Shown here piece after piece: positions 30,836-42,659 of a stretch of DNA of 64,000 nt. A program made the translations under genes and the position numbers. Under the pieces are notes generated by a model. The model was not told the origin of the DNA. It ran no database searches and worked only from the letters and a program-made list of their open reading frames with translations. Numbering within the stretch: the stretch's first letter is position 1; every line of letters begins with the position of its first letter. The DNA is from Adiantum capillus-veneris (lineage: Eukaryota; Streptophyta; Polypodiopsida; Polypodiales; Pteridaceae): positions 83,539,025 to 83,603,024 of the forward strand of contig CM043958.1 of NCBI GenBank assembly GCA_014529385.2, read 5' to 3'.

Positions 30836-31983
30836 CTAATTAATTAGGAAAACTTCTCAGAAAATTATAGGATAATTTTCTTAGATTAATAACTGTCTAT
30901 TGTATCTCTGATAATTACTTCAACTTAATCTAATCTTAATTAATATTTTTATCATTAATTCATGGTTAATTTGGCTAATTTGAGTCCTAATATGATAGGA
31001 TAATTAATTAGCTTAGTATTACTAAGCTTAATTATAATAATCAGCAGAGATTAATTAATTAAGAGAGATTTAAGGAGCATACTTAAGCCTAATCTTTGAT
31101 TTATTAACAAATATCTTAATCTAACCTTGCTAATTAAGAAGGATTAGGCTAATTACCGTTACGGTTAATCAATTAGAGATTAATCTCTAATGATTTTTGC
31201 GTAGTGTCCTCTCTAGATGAGAGAGAGAGTATCAAGGCTCCGAGTCTGTCCAAAATGTGAAGCTAGGCGTCCTATTTATAGTTTTCTGGCACTCTTAAGC
31301 TCTCAGAGGCTTAAAAAAGCAGTTGCTTGTAGTTCAAGCAGCCCCCTACAGGTCAAAAAACGACCCCTGCTGCTAAATGAGTCCCTGGCAGGTCAGTGAT
31401 GACCCTCCCATTACCTGCCAGCTTTTAAAATGTCAATTTTGCTATAATTTGACCTATTTTTGCTTAATTGGTAAATATCTTGTAAATATCTGGGAGACCT
31501 TTAATAAAGTCTATGCTTAAATGATTACTGTAACCCTTCAATTTTTCTATTTTACTCAATTCACAGTGTAAACTTCTAGGGGTCATAACTATGCCAATTT
31601 TTATCGGAATTCAATTCTGAAAATTTCTAGCCCGGGGTTTGCTGTGCTTAAGATTCCAAAAATACCAATATTTGCCATGGTCGGACAATTCTACATTGCT
31701 TTTTCAATAATCATATCAGTTTGATTAAGCTTTATACAACCTTTAAGGTTTCAGCAACTGGAAACCTTACATTTTAATACCACTCAGGTTGCAAACAAGC
31801 CTTTCAAAAGCTTTTGGTTAATTGAATTTACAAGCATAAATCATCAAGGAGCTATTAATCTGAGTTTTGGTCAATCTTTAAAATCTTCTCCTAGAATTCA
31901 TTTTTTTATTTTCCAAAGCTCGTGGCTTTCCCAAGATCAGTTTGTGGTCTAAAATGCTGATCTCCTTGGTTTTCCTAGCTTCC

Positions 31984-32538
31984 CTATACTAGAATCTTGT
32001 GGTCTTTGGGTGGATTAGATATAGGATCAAAATATACAACATCTTTTGGTCCATTAAAACTAGGGCCTACACCTATGGGTCTAATTCTACCTGGGTAGAT
32101 TACTTTAGACACTTGATCAAACACCCACTGATTTTGTGATACTTGGACATCACCTATTACAAGGGTTTCCTCTGGATTCTCCGTTCCAATGAAAAAGTAT
32201 ACTTCAATCACTTGAAAATCTTCGGCCCATTTGAATCTCTTTATATTTAGTTCTAAACCTTCTAACTCTCCCGCATTAATGAAGAAAATTCCACCTGATC
32301 TGGACCAGCTAATCCTCCTAGTGGAAGGAGAAAATCTCTTATGTAGCCATTTCATTACGCTTTTTCGCATTGAATAGTGTTGGGATAGGTAAGCTCTCAT
32401 AAACCTAATGTTGAAATCCATGGATTTGTGGTAGGCCTGATGGAAATCTTCCTGCAAAGATCGGGATAATTCTCTCTCTTTCTTTCTCTCTCTCTTTTCA
32501 ATTAAATATGTCTTTACTTTGAATTTGTAAGAGATCAC
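31984..32538 (-). CDS. Gag-like or unknown ORF of the LTR element
   Basis: 184-codon frame (opening at a GTG codon; an upstream spliced exon is possible). It starts with a lysine/arginine/glutamate-rich stretch, then a mixed globular part including NIRFMRAYLSQHYSMRKSVM, WSRSGGIFFINAGELEGLEL and YPGRIRPIGVGPSFNGPKDV. I do not recognise a known Gag, RT or protease domain. It is the only sizeable frame inside the element, so it is probably the element's own protein, perhaps spliced to the LTR-encoded exon (33899-33714). Fully open frame despite the decayed neighbourhood. Confidence 0.45.
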   Translation of the reverse strand: MISYKFKVKTYLIEKRERKKERELSRSLQEDFHQAYHKSMDFNIRFMRAYLSQHYSMRKSVMKWLHKRFSPSTRRISWSRSGGIFFINAGELEGLELNIKRFKWAEDFQVIEVYFFIGTENPEETLVIGDVQVSQNQWVFDQVSKVIYPGRIRPIGVGPSFNGPKDVVYFDPISNPPKDHKILV

Positions 32539-32595
32539 TTATTTCAACCTAATACCTTAAACTTTTCTCTAGGTCCAAGACTTTAATTAACACAC

Positions 32596-32607
32596 GCTCT
32601 GATACCA
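32596..32607 (-). promoter_or_regulatory. Primer binding site (tRNA-iMet)
   Basis: On the minus strand TGGTATCAGAGC, a perfect 12-base match to the initiator-Met tRNA 3' end complement, two bases from the LTR edge. It fixes the element's orientation. Confidence 0.9.
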
Positions 32608-32609
32608 CT

Positions 32610-35600
32610 TGTGAGATCCCCAAACCGTCGACACCAAAACGGGATGGGATCCTTGACAGGTCTCTAGGTCTGATAAAAATGAGAGTCTCTAAACAAAAAA
32701 AATCCAAGGAATAGACCTTTACCATTGACAATGGCTTGGGTCTATAGCCTTAGAAGAAGACCTAGTCCTGTCTCGCAGCGGAAACGGGACAACGTATTAA
32801 AAGTCCAAAAAGCTATTTTGAACCTAAAACTACCACAATTTGGGCTAATTTATACTCAATCAATGCTTTTTCCCCTTAACAAATGTGAGGGCATAGCCGC
32901 TGGCGGATTCCTCTTCCAAGTGAAGAAGTTTCTAAACGTTTTAGTGCGCAAAAATGGATAGTTACGTGACTAATCAGGTCCACCCGTCCATGATTGACAA
33001 CCTTAGTCAATCCCCACTTACCACCCCGCACTCACACATGATTCTTTTGTTATTTAATTACTACCATGTTCTTATCACAATTAAAATAATGATTCCTTTT
33101 ATCCTTCATAAATGAATTTCATTAAAACAACCCTTTAAAACAGTATTGAAAACATTCTTTTAGCAAACAGACATCTTTAAACTTAAGACAGGTACTCTTC
33201 TTGTCTATAATAACCATGACCAGTACTCTTCTTGTCTCAAGACCACCTAAGGGTGAAAAAACAGCACCCATTCCTTATTCACAATACCGAGTGGATAAAC
33301 CCCCACCCAAGGTTCCGAGTGCCCATACACCAAACCAGTTGCCCATACAACCAGACAGCTCCCCTAAGATAAAAAAAACGGTATCTTAACTTATGTAGAA
33401 ACATCAAGACATGACTCGGAGTAGAAACTCAACGTTCCTGGGGGTAACCGACTTATCCGTGGCTAGAAAGCCAATCATTATCATCAATTTATACTAAGGA
33501 GTCGGAGGTGTCTTGAGACAAGCTGTCTTAAGGATGCTCAATCATATCTTTCCTAATTCAACCAGTTTTAACCCAAACAATTCTTTCTACATTATAAACA
33601 AATGCACGTTTGAAGTTACCTTTCGTTTTTCGTTAATTATTCCTTTTCTGATTCTTACTCACTCCTTACATATGCAATGCTAACTTATAAAAGAACTTAA
33701 ACTATTTAAAGACTTAATTGAATAATGGAAAATCCACCTGGGATTGATTGACCATCTGCTGCTGCGCTGGCGCCTGAAGATTCTCCTCCGTAGGCCTACT
33801 ACTAGGCCCGGCTTTGTTGTCGTGCGACGCTCTAGTTTTTTTTTGAGCTACGTCCTCATCATCAGATGTAGGATTTGCTCGGGTCGTTTTAGGTGCCATA
33901 ACTTCTTATCCGTTTAAAAAGGACGTCTAACCATTAGGTAAATAATTCAAAATGTAGACTTAACCTTTGTATTCAACCGTAACCCATTCCAAGGTTGAAT
34001 TTATAGTCGTAATTGGTAAATTTTTGACCTAGTAATTTTTTATTTGTCTATATAGGCATGATAACTTTTTCCACTGCTTCCCTAAGGGTTTTCTAAGATC
34101 TTATAATTTTCTATATCTTTTTCTTAATTTTCCCATCGACTTTTAAGCTTGGAATCTACTTATTTTGGGCTTAATATTTATTCTATTTATTTTCTCTTAA
34201 AGATTTTAATTTTGCAACTTGATATCATAGGTTTACACTTACTATAATTTTCCTAAAAACTTTTGATCGCAAAATCTATTTATTTTAATTAATCTTTGAT
34301 AAAAAATAGGACTTTTAGTCAATTATAATTTTCTAAACTTACTAATATTTTATGGCATATTTATCACAAGTAGATAAGGATATTTTTGAACTCTGATAAT
34401 TATCTTATTATTTTCCAATTTAATTATATAATTTTTATTTTCAATTTTCGCTAAAAGTAGGATAATTGGACTTAAATAAATACTTATACTACTTTTCTAA
34501 CCTTGACATAATTATCATGACTTTTTCATCATGTAATATAGCTCTGATAAATATCATGTAATCATATAGCATGATTTACTAATTTCTCCCTTTAGTTTTT
34601 AGCTAGAATTAGTATAATTTGACTTAGATAAATATCTATACTAGTTTTCTAACCTTGAAATAATTATCACGCCCTTTTTATCCTATAATCTAGCTCTGAT
34701 AAATAGCATGTAATCATAGCACATGATTTACTAATTTCCCCCGTTTAATTTACCCTCAGTAATAGTGGTTTTCTACTAGGATAATTATCTAAAATAATTA
34801 TCTATGGTGAAGAGAATTACCACGGGTTATTTAAGATATAATTTACCTTTGATAATTATCTCACATTTTTGGGGTTAATTTGCTAATTTTCCTCTTTTAT
34901 TTTTCTCTAAAAATAGTGTAATTCTACTGAGATAATTAGGTAAACTACTTATCTGAGGTTAGCATAATTATCACGGGTTTTTTAAGATGTGATTAACCTT
35001 TGATAATTTTCTTTAAGAATTTTGAATCAATTTGATCATTTTTTTGCTTTATTCTTCTCTCAAAAATAGTGTAATTCTGCTAAATTAATTATGGAGATTA
35101 CACAAAAAATTATAAGATAAATTTTCCTAGTATAATGAGAGTTTAACACAGCTTTCATAATTATCTCAACTTAATCTAAACTTAATTAGTATAAATCCCA
35201 TTAATTTATGATTAAAATGGATAATTTCAATCCTAATATGATATAATAATTAACTAGCTTATTAACCCTAATCTTAATCACAATAATTAGCAGAGAATAT
35301 TTAATTAAGAGAGGATTTTTGAGTATACATAGGATTAATCTTTAATTTATTAAGAAACTAGGTTAATCTAGCTTTGCTAATTAAGAAAGATTAGGTTAAT
35401 TACCGTTTAATTAACCAACTAGAGCTTGATCTCTAGTGATTTCTGCAAAGGTCTCTCTAGATGAGAGAGAATGTGCCAAGTCTCCGAGTCTGTCTAAAAT
35501 GTGAAGCAAGGGATCATATTTATAGGTTTTTGGGCACTCATAGGCTAGAAAATGGCAGTAACTTGCATCCCAAGCAACCCTACAGGTCAAAAAACTCCCC

Positions 35601-36009
35601 CTGCTGCTAAATCTAGTTTGTGAGAGTTCATCGTTACCCCACACAGCCCCCTAGATACACAGAATCAATTTTCTACTAGTTTGTTGACTTTTTAATGATT
35701 AATTTTGGAAATATCTGCAATTTCTAGAACCTTAGGATAAAAAAGTCTTTAGCAGTAATAACTACTGAAACCATTCACTTTTACTTAACTAATGAAATTC
35801 ATAGTGTAACCTTTCACAGCCCGTAACTTTTCCAGATGTTATCGGAATTCTGTTCTGAAAATTTCTAGCCTGGGGTTTACTGTGCTTAAGATTCCAAAAA
35901 TACCAATATTTGCCACTGTCAGACAATTCTACATTGCTTTTTCAATAATCATATCAGTTTGATTAAGCTTTATACAATCTTTAAGGTTTTAGAAACTGGA
36001 AACCTTACA
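32610..36009 (-). repeat. 5' LTR (3.40 kb)
   Basis: Carries the same terminal motifs, small ORF and left and right blocks as the other LTR, but about four or five 150-bp units instead of roughly seventeen. As the 5' LTR of a minus-strand element it would contain the promoter. Confidence 0.85.
33714..33899 (-). CDS. LTR-encoded small ORF (5' LTR copy)
   Basis: 61-codon frame starting MAPKTTRANPTSDDEDVAQK. Rich in Lys/Arg, Ser, Asp and Glu in the first half and Gln in the second. It matches the 27241-27396 frame codon for codon up to the CAG/GTGG point, and then the two diverge in reading. That pattern suggests the exon ends there. Function unknown. Confidence 0.45.
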   Translation of the reverse strand: MAPKTTRANPTSDDEDVAQKKTRASHDNKAGPSSRPTEENLQAPAQQQMVNQSQVDFPLFN

Positions 36010-36885
36010 AAGGCGGTGCCCCTCTTCCCAAAAATACCAAAACTGGGTGCCATATGGACCAATTAAAGTGCAATTTCCCAAATTGAACCCCCCACCCTAT
36101 AAAAGTAAAAAATGGATCAAATTAGGGGCTTTTTTCCTGGCTTTTGGAGGCCGTTTTGAAGCCTGCAAAGTGGAGCTTTTGGACAGAGGAGTGTGCCTAT
36201 CAAAGCCCTTTGTATCCCTCTTGTGTAAATGGCCATGGTGATGGCAGTGTGAGTCTGTATAAGTGTTTGGTGAAGTGCAATCGAGCCGTTGTTGCCTCGT
36301 CTCTTTGTTGTTTCTCCTTCCCCCCTTCTCTTTCTCTTGCTTTCATGGTTCTCCTCGGTGCCGGCCGTGTGGATGTGTGTGCCCCCCCCGGACCGACGGT
36401 GTTTTGAATGAGAGAGTGCGATTGAGTGGCTGTGTGTGTGTGTGTGTGTGTGTGTAAGGGTGGAGACAGACCATGGCAACAGGTGGGCGTTGTGTGGTGG
36501 TTTTATGAAGTGTGTGAGAAGCGGTAATCAAGCAGACGGTGGTCCGCTAGTGTGAGTTGTGTGTTTGAAGGTGTTTTTCGAGAGGATAGGGGTGTTGTGA
36601 ATACCCTGAGCTATAGAGAGGCCCTTTTGTTTGTGCTGGGCATGTTCCCCCATTCCCCCTCTCCAACATGCACAATCTAGGAGTCTTTCCTTGCTAGACC
36701 GTGCTCAAAATCAAATGTATCACACTTAAGAGAAAATGAATATGCAGGAAGTAATGTGCATACAGCACAAGCCGAGAAGGATAACTCCCATCCTCCAGTG
36801 TGAGCCTTGTTCTATTAAGCACTGCATGGTGGTTGTTCTCCTTTGTACCCACCTTTCCCCTCATCATGTAGATTTTGAATAAAAT

Positions 36886-36960
<75 letters not shown>

Positions 36961-37440
36961 ATTCCAAAACAAGTAGAGGTGTCACAATGCCATATGGGGG
37001 GATGTCACATACATGCAATCATACAAGAAACCCCCCTATCTATTGTTTTACGTCATATACCCCCTTTCTATGGTGCTCATATAATCAATTTCACTCTCTC
37101 TGTAATATATATGTGGGTTGTCAATATTTTTATTATTAATTTTTTTGGCAAAGTTCTCTTTGTAAATTGGCACTAATTTCAAAATCTTATCAAAAAGCAT
37201 GCCTTCTACTCAGGAGGATTCCCACAAGAGATTTAAGGCTTCCAAAGTTGAACAAAAAACTTCAACCTCTAAATGCATAAATAACAAAATAGATAAATAC
37301 TAGGTTCACTTAATAATGTACTAAACCTTGAAGTTCTATGCCAGATTTTCTTTAAAAATAAGAGAAATGAGATGGATGTAATGTGCAATAGAAGGAGATA
37401 ATTCAAGGTTAGTTCTCAATGCGTACTCAAGGTTCTTTTT
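36010..37440. other. No gene recognised; microsatellites
   Basis: Contains (GT)n at about 36431-36455 and (GA)n at 36891-36959. Otherwise unassigned; short frames over these tracts are low-complexity. Confidence 0.5.
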
Positions 37441-37461
37441 ACTTTATGAGTGTAAAGCTAC

Positions 37462-37602
37462 CCAGATAGTACTAGTGAAATCTTTAATGAAGATATCACT
37501 CTCATTTAATTGTTGAATGCGGGCATTTGCACATAAGGATATTGCTAATATGCACTCCTTCTGAATAGCACGCATTATAGTTTTCTTTTTCTCCGACGTC
37601 AT
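37462..37602 (-). pseudogene. Relic N-terminal exon of a transposon kinase (third copy)
   Basis: The minus strand from ATG at 37602 reads MTSEKKKTIMRAIQKECILA, ISLCANARIQQLNESDIFIK, DFTSTIW. This matches the start of the E1 kinase gene at 44225 (MTPDQKKCIMRAIRKECILA, ISSCA..., SESDVYIKDITSAIW) at about two residues in three. Just upstream is TTTTCTAG/TG, an intron acceptor at the same distance from the ATG as in E1 (TGTCCAG/TG). After IW comes GGTAGCT, after which similarity is lost. Position 30 is Gln here (CAA), where E1 retains Gln followed by a TAG. It shows the kinase family exists in more copies than the two complete elements. Confidence 0.8.
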
Positions 37603-37689
37603 TTTTTCACTAGAAAATAACAAACAACAAATTAAATACATTTTCATAGAGCATTGATGGTCTCACACTAGTTCGCACAACCCATGATC

Positions 37690-37920
37690 ATAATCCTAAA
37701 CACTTCAAAAAATTTGTGTTAGATTGGATTACTACGGCTTGATAACCATTTTCACATCCAAAAACTGTGTTTCGTCGGATAATAGTGTTATGAAAACACT
37801 TCAAAAAATAGTGTTAACTCAGACAATAGGGGTCAAAAACCATAAACACTTCCAAAAACTGTGATAGACCAACTGACATGAGTTCACATTTTTCATGTTA
37901 ACACTTAAAAAAACAAGGTT
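37690..37920 (-). repeat. Hairpin motif array upstream of the kinase relic
   Basis: Four or five copies of a short inverted motif; on the plus strand AACACTTCAAAAAAT-TGTGTT and variants (37698-37720, 37750-37771, 37795-37815, 37844-37864). Some are enclosed by extra stems of different sequence: TAATCC (37691-37696) with GGATTA (37726-37731), and GGTC (37831-37834) with GACC (37867-37870). It occupies the position of a leader intron for the minus-strand relic exon. Same design as in E1 and E2 but a different core. Confidence 0.6.
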
Positions 37921-37951
37921 GCAATAGAAGAAATTTGCACCATATTTTCAG

Positions 37952-39200
37952 TTATGAGGTGAATAACACAACTAAATTGATGTTTTGAATTCTAAACCAA
38001 ATTAGTTTTATAAAATTGGGTGAAGTTTTAATAAAGCATTCATAAATTGAATATAACTTTTTACATCTATAATGGTTTCTATTTGCATTGGTGCTTGAAT
38101 TTAGGACTTTTGGATCTTTGTTATATAAGAGCTTAGTGATGTTTGACTTTTCTATTTCTCCATTACTAGTGCTATTAGTAATGGGTATGAATGAATACTC
38201 TCCTTGGTGTTCATCACAAAACTCTGTGGGAGTTTTTGTGTACATATCTAGGGTAGCTACAAGGTGACATCATTTCACAAGCTCAACATCAAGTCCAAAG
38301 AAAGGCTTGGAAATGTAGTCCGGGTCTTCTATTGGGTGGTCAAATATGCATTCTTCTTCTTACACCAGCTCACTATGAATGGATTCTCCATACATCCAAA
38401 GTGCTACATATTCATCATATTTGCTTATTAGCTCATCTTCAGCAGTTATTGGCTGAGTTAAAATCTTCTATAGGGGTTCTTAACACATCCTTGTAACTAT
38501 AATTTTGCATATTTATATGTGTTATAACACCTTCTTACCGTAGGTAGATATAATCATATGAATAGTCTTGAATCATCTTGAATTGACGCATGAATGGTCT
38601 ATCCAATATGATGTCATAATTATGACCTTTTGACAAAATCTACTACCGCAAAAGTGTGCTTGTACTCAATGCCACACCAAGGGTGACTGCTAAATCCTCA
38701 AGCAACCCTAGGGGCCAACCCTAGGGGCCTTTTTGTGTGACCATTTGTAGGTTGTAACCTCATGCATGTCTTGATCACAACAAGTTTTTCCCATTTCTCC
38801 CAAATTTGCTTATTAGGAATGGCAACTCCTGCTTCACTGTGTTGTATGACTAGAGTTTTGGCATTATTCTACTCAATCGGAAGTATGGTGTCACCTTCAT
38901 CTCCCATGCAGTACTCTCCAAGTTTCTGTACGAGAATTGGATGAAGCATATTTTTAGGATTATCCTTGTCCTTAGTGTCTCTTTTTTAGAGTGGCTACAC
39001 CATTTTTTATTTCCATTTTCTCAAGGATGCTTTGCCACGTCTCTCCACAACTTTGATTTTATCTTCAAAAGCTCCAACAATGGGATTGTACACTTCACTT
39101 CTATAGAAAAAATTCATGCATATTCATGGAATCTACTACGAGTGGCATGGATTTCCACTATGATAGTATTCTTCTAATTTTAGACATGTCCTTGTAATCT
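37952..39200 (-). pseudogene. Ty3/Gypsy protease-region relic
   Basis: Minus strand at about 38635-38545 reads KGHNYDIILDRPFMRQFKMI, QDYSYDYIYLR, the C-terminal part of a Gypsy aspartic protease ('YDxILGRPFMRxFKMxQDW...DYIYLR'). Upstream (39180-39010) lies a degraded stretch resembling the region before the protease (CTIPLLELLKIKSK). Downstream the 98-codon frame 38245-37952 fits the pro-RT linker in position only. Several stops and frameshifts. Confidence 0.65.
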
Positions 39201-39804
39201 CCTATGTATGATGACAAGAATTTTAATGATGCATCTTTGCTATCTTCCGATTTGATTGAAATTGTGTCTTCATACAAGCATTACAAGTCTAAGTGCATGG
39301 TATGATTACCTGTTTCTATCTCAATAAAGGGAGATGATTTTAGCATATGGCTTTCGTCCTTAGAAGTTTTGATTGCTTGTTGCGAAAGTTTGCTCATTCA
39401 ACCATTGTTCTTTGACTTTTGGCACTACCAACAACTCGCTAAGCGGTCGAAAGGAGTTCTACACTCTCAAAGTAGTATCAAATGAAATTTTTAAAACAAA
39501 AACTCCAAAAATAGGCACTCAAAGCCAACAAAAACAATGGAAACACAAGAAAATACCTATTTAGAAAAAACGAAGGGGAAGCAACAAAGACGGTTGAGGT
39601 ACACAAGAGTCCACGATAAGAAAAGTGTAAGTTGGGGGGGGGGGGGGGGGGTTGTCGTCTAGCAAACTTCCAGAAGATCGACAAGGAGAGTAGTTCACAC
39701 ATGATATAGAATAACAGCAAAGATGATGACACTGACAACAATAATGTAGATAGAAGTAAGAGCATGAATGCCATCAAGAGAGTAGACCCTTGTGCAACAA
39801 CAAA

Positions 39805-39882
<78 letters not shown>

Positions 39883-42259
39883 AATAGACATGCCAAGGGC
39901 ACATCCTTAATAAACGTAAAGCCGATCACCACATAGGTGTTCCCCAATATATCCATAAAATGGACAATAACTAGCCACATCTTCTTCTCGTCTTCTTTGC
40001 TTCTCTCCTTTTAGCTCTCTCAACCTCTAACCTTCTAGTACCTGAAGATACATCTACATGCCTCTTTTCTTTGCAATAAAAGTGGGGATTTTATCCTTTG
40101 CATTACATAAAATTGACCGTAGGACGGTATACAATAGATATGCAAAAAAATCTCAAAGATATACAATGAGATATGGGGGAAAATCCCAACATAAACCATA
40201 GGATACATCTAGGGATCAAGATATGCTAATCAGGTGGTGAAATGTAGCTATCTAGATTGTGATCAAGTCTACACAAATCCACCCAAAGCTCTGTCCACCT
40301 TGAGCAATGTGGTGAAAACCAATGTTGTGTATCTGATTGATATAAATCATCTACTATAAAGACTAGTAGCTCACAAAAGCCAAGGGAGTGTGAAACCCCT
40401 AGGGTATGCCTCCAACACACATATGTTTGCCTCTCATGAGGCCCTATGTGCTTTCCTTGATCTCGATGCTCTATCCTCCTTGTTGTAGGATTAGACACAC
40501 CAAGCAAGAAATGAGTAGCAACAAACAATTTGAAATTGCAAAATCATTGAACTTGAAGAGAGAAAGATGGAGAAGAGGAGAGTCGGCATGGCATGGTAAA
40601 GTTTTGAGCCAAGATGCACTCGCCCCAAAAATTGGTGCTCCTTTTAGTATTTCTTTATTATTGCTCTTTGCAAAGTACAACTCCCCGAGGGTCCAACTCT
40701 CTCCAAGACTTTCCTGCCAAATACTCCCCGAGAAGTGGCCCTCTAGGCACTTATAAACTTACAAGGAATGCCCAAAAGAAGAGCCCCAAAATCATTTGAT
40801 CCAACAACACTTATCCCCAACAAATGCTACAATCCAAAAGCCTTGCATAAAAACTACCAAACTCAGCAGCTCAAATCGCAGAAATCCATAGAGTAGTGCC
40901 ACATGGAAACTAGCCAGCGCGTTTTACACAAATCAGTCCAGAGTTACAACTTTTGAATTTTTTGGGTTTAGGACTCAGTCTGTGCTCCATAAGTTGGTAG
41001 AGATTAGTATTAAAACTCTAACCCCCTCCCTCTATTTTAGGTCCCTCAGCCACACTTTTTGTGTTCAATTTGTTTGGGTTCTTTAACCCCTTGTCCTATT
41101 TACCAGTTCTTGGTCACATCATCACTTTGTGACATTCCCCCAATGGAAAGGATTGTAATTGCACTTGATTACACATGCAAAAATAGCCAAAGGAAAAAAA
41201 CTTTCTTCAGTAAATAGTGACTTGTATGTACCTATACACTAGACTCCACCAATGTAGCAATTTTTACAAAGTCACTGATCAATCACATTTCTATTGAGGG
41301 TCTCAAATACAAATCATGATCATTTTAACCATCTAGCAATCATATCTAGAATGTGCTGATCTTTTCACGGATATCTTGATCTACTAAATCTTGCTACTAT
41401 CAGATTCATATCCTTTCTGTTCACAATTCAAGCAAACCATGCCCATGACCATCCTCAAAAGACAATACATTCACATAGCATAAAGTTCACAAATCGCACA
41501 CTTAATTCACAGTGAGCATCGTGTTTCAATCATTCAACCTAGCCATCTCATCTTGTCCATAACTCTTGATGCACCTAGATCACTATGTAACCATGTCATC
41601 CTTTTGGAACACTTGATGCACTCACAACAATATCCTGTTATCTCATTCAAATAGAAATCTTGATGCACTAGAATCTAATTCAATTCTCATTCACTTAGCC
41701 ATCACATCTAGATTTTTTTTATCTCAAATAGATGTCTAGGTGCACTAAGTAAAAATCATTCATTAGACAAAATTTTGCAGACATTTCACTTTCTCCAAAT
41801 ATCTCTAACAATACACACATGAAAGAGCACATGTCTTTAGTTCAATCAAAGAAATTTCCAATTCAATGTACATATGCTCATAAAGTCGTTCCACAAAATA
41901 CTATCAGTCTCTCAGTATCCTTAAAATCTCAACGAAAAATTAGTGACTTTATTCAATCTAGGAAATCTATGACAAAGGAGTGGAGTGGTGCCCCTCTTGT
42001 GCAATCTGCACCACACCAAATTCAACGTGCCGATTCATCGGTAACTTTTGGCTAATAATCCAAAAGCTTCAAGGTATGGCTCTAACTGAAGAGAATTTTT
42101 TATGTTCTTCTCCTCCATCCACTTTGCATTGAGGGCCAAAAAGTACCCTTGACCAAATTATCCGGTGGCCTAGCTTACCTTTCTGTTCTTTTCTTGTGTC
42201 TCGTGACCTGTTGGTAGCCCTGGTAGCCTCCCCTGCCCACTGACACCTCAATATGAATC
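39201..42259. other. No gene recognised; poly-G, (CT)n, target site of E1
   Basis: Includes an 18-bp poly-G tract (39634-39651) and (CT)n at 39810-39881. From 41340 to 41760 a loose repeat with 'cttgatgcac-c/t-ag' and 'cacatctaga' recurs. No coding feature supported. Confidence 0.4.
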
Positions 42260-42267
42260 ATCGGAAT
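42260..42267. repeat. Target site duplication of E1 (left)
   Basis: ATCGGAAT, identical to 48332-48339. Eight bases is the diagnostic length for hAT transposons. Confidence 0.95.
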
Positions 42268-42295
42268 CAGGGATTTAATATTTACGTAATTACGT
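42268..42295 (+). repeat. Left terminal inverted repeat of E1
   Basis: CAGGGATTT then AT-rich text containing ACGTAAT. It pairs with 48304-48331 (reverse complement CAGGGATTTCATTAACGTAA). Transposase is expected to cut at these ends. Confidence 0.9.
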
Positions 42296-42379
42296 CAAAT
42301 TTTGTGTGATCACAAGGTCTTATTTTGTGTAAAAATCACACAGAACCGGGTTTAGGGTGACTTGCAAACCCACAAAATT

Positions 42380-42475
42380 CCCGCCGGGCTTTTTAGTTTC
42401 GTCGACGGGCCCACCGGGGTTTATTATTTTTCTTGCGGGTTTGCCATGGAAACTGAAAAGCCCGGCGGGCTGTTA
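42380..42475. promoter_or_regulatory. Left subterminal palindromic repeats of E1
   Basis: Repeats of CCCGCCGGGC, GACGGGCCCACCGGG and CCCGGCGGGC, all variants of a GC-rich inverted repeat. The same set is found near the right end (48077-48175). In hAT elements such subterminal motifs bind the transposase BED finger. Here they stand directly upstream of the TATA box, so binding could also repress transcription (inference). Confidence 0.75.
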
Positions 42476-42479
42476 GTGT

Positions 42480-42508
42480 TATATATACGCGGGCCCGATC
42501 GGGCCCGC
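42480..42508 (+). promoter_or_regulatory. Inward TATA box and 20-bp palindrome (kinase promoter)
   Basis: TATATATA at 42480-42487, followed at 42489-42508 by a perfect 20-bp palindrome (GCGGGCCCGA and its reverse complement). Expected transcription start is about 42515, just before the GA run. Confidence 0.65.
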
Positions 42509-42543
42509 TGGGTGTATTAGCGCTAGTCTTGCTTTCGTCTTCC

Positions 42544-42659
<116 letters not shown>

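Larger units (their letters stand above)
26129..31771 (-). repeat. 3' LTR (5.64 kb)
   Basis: Homologous with 32610-36009 at its left end (26129-27900 against 32610-34090) and its right end (30830-31771 against 35070-36009). It is longer because it carries more copies of a ~150-bp tandem unit and a ~0.5 kb insertion. It contains the small ORF at 27241-27396. Confidence 0.85.
31772..32609 (-). other. Internal region of the LTR element
   Basis: Only 838 bp between the LTRs, holding the primer site and one ORF. There is no obvious polypurine tract: the bases just before the 3' LTR on the minus strand read 'gtggtattaaaa'. Confidence 0.7.
26129..36009 (-). mobile_element. Non-autonomous LTR retroelement with giant LTRs
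   Basis: Two LTR-related blocks (26129-31771 and 32610-36009) start with TGTAAGGT or TGTGAGAT and end with ACCTTACA, so the ends are inverted repeats with TG...CA termini. The initiator-Met primer site lies just left of the right-hand LTR, so the element runs on the minus strand. Only 838 bp lie between the LTRs. No RT, protease or integrase is present. Flanking 5-mers (TTTTA, AAGGC) do not match, so no target duplication survives; recombination between elements is likely. By size it resembles a LARD/TRIM hybrid: long LTRs but almost no interior. Confidence 0.85.

Noticed and set aside
37952-38245. 98-codon minus-strand ORF as a novel gene
   Set aside because: Position directly downstream of a Gypsy protease relic and lack of any motif make it a likely piece of that element.
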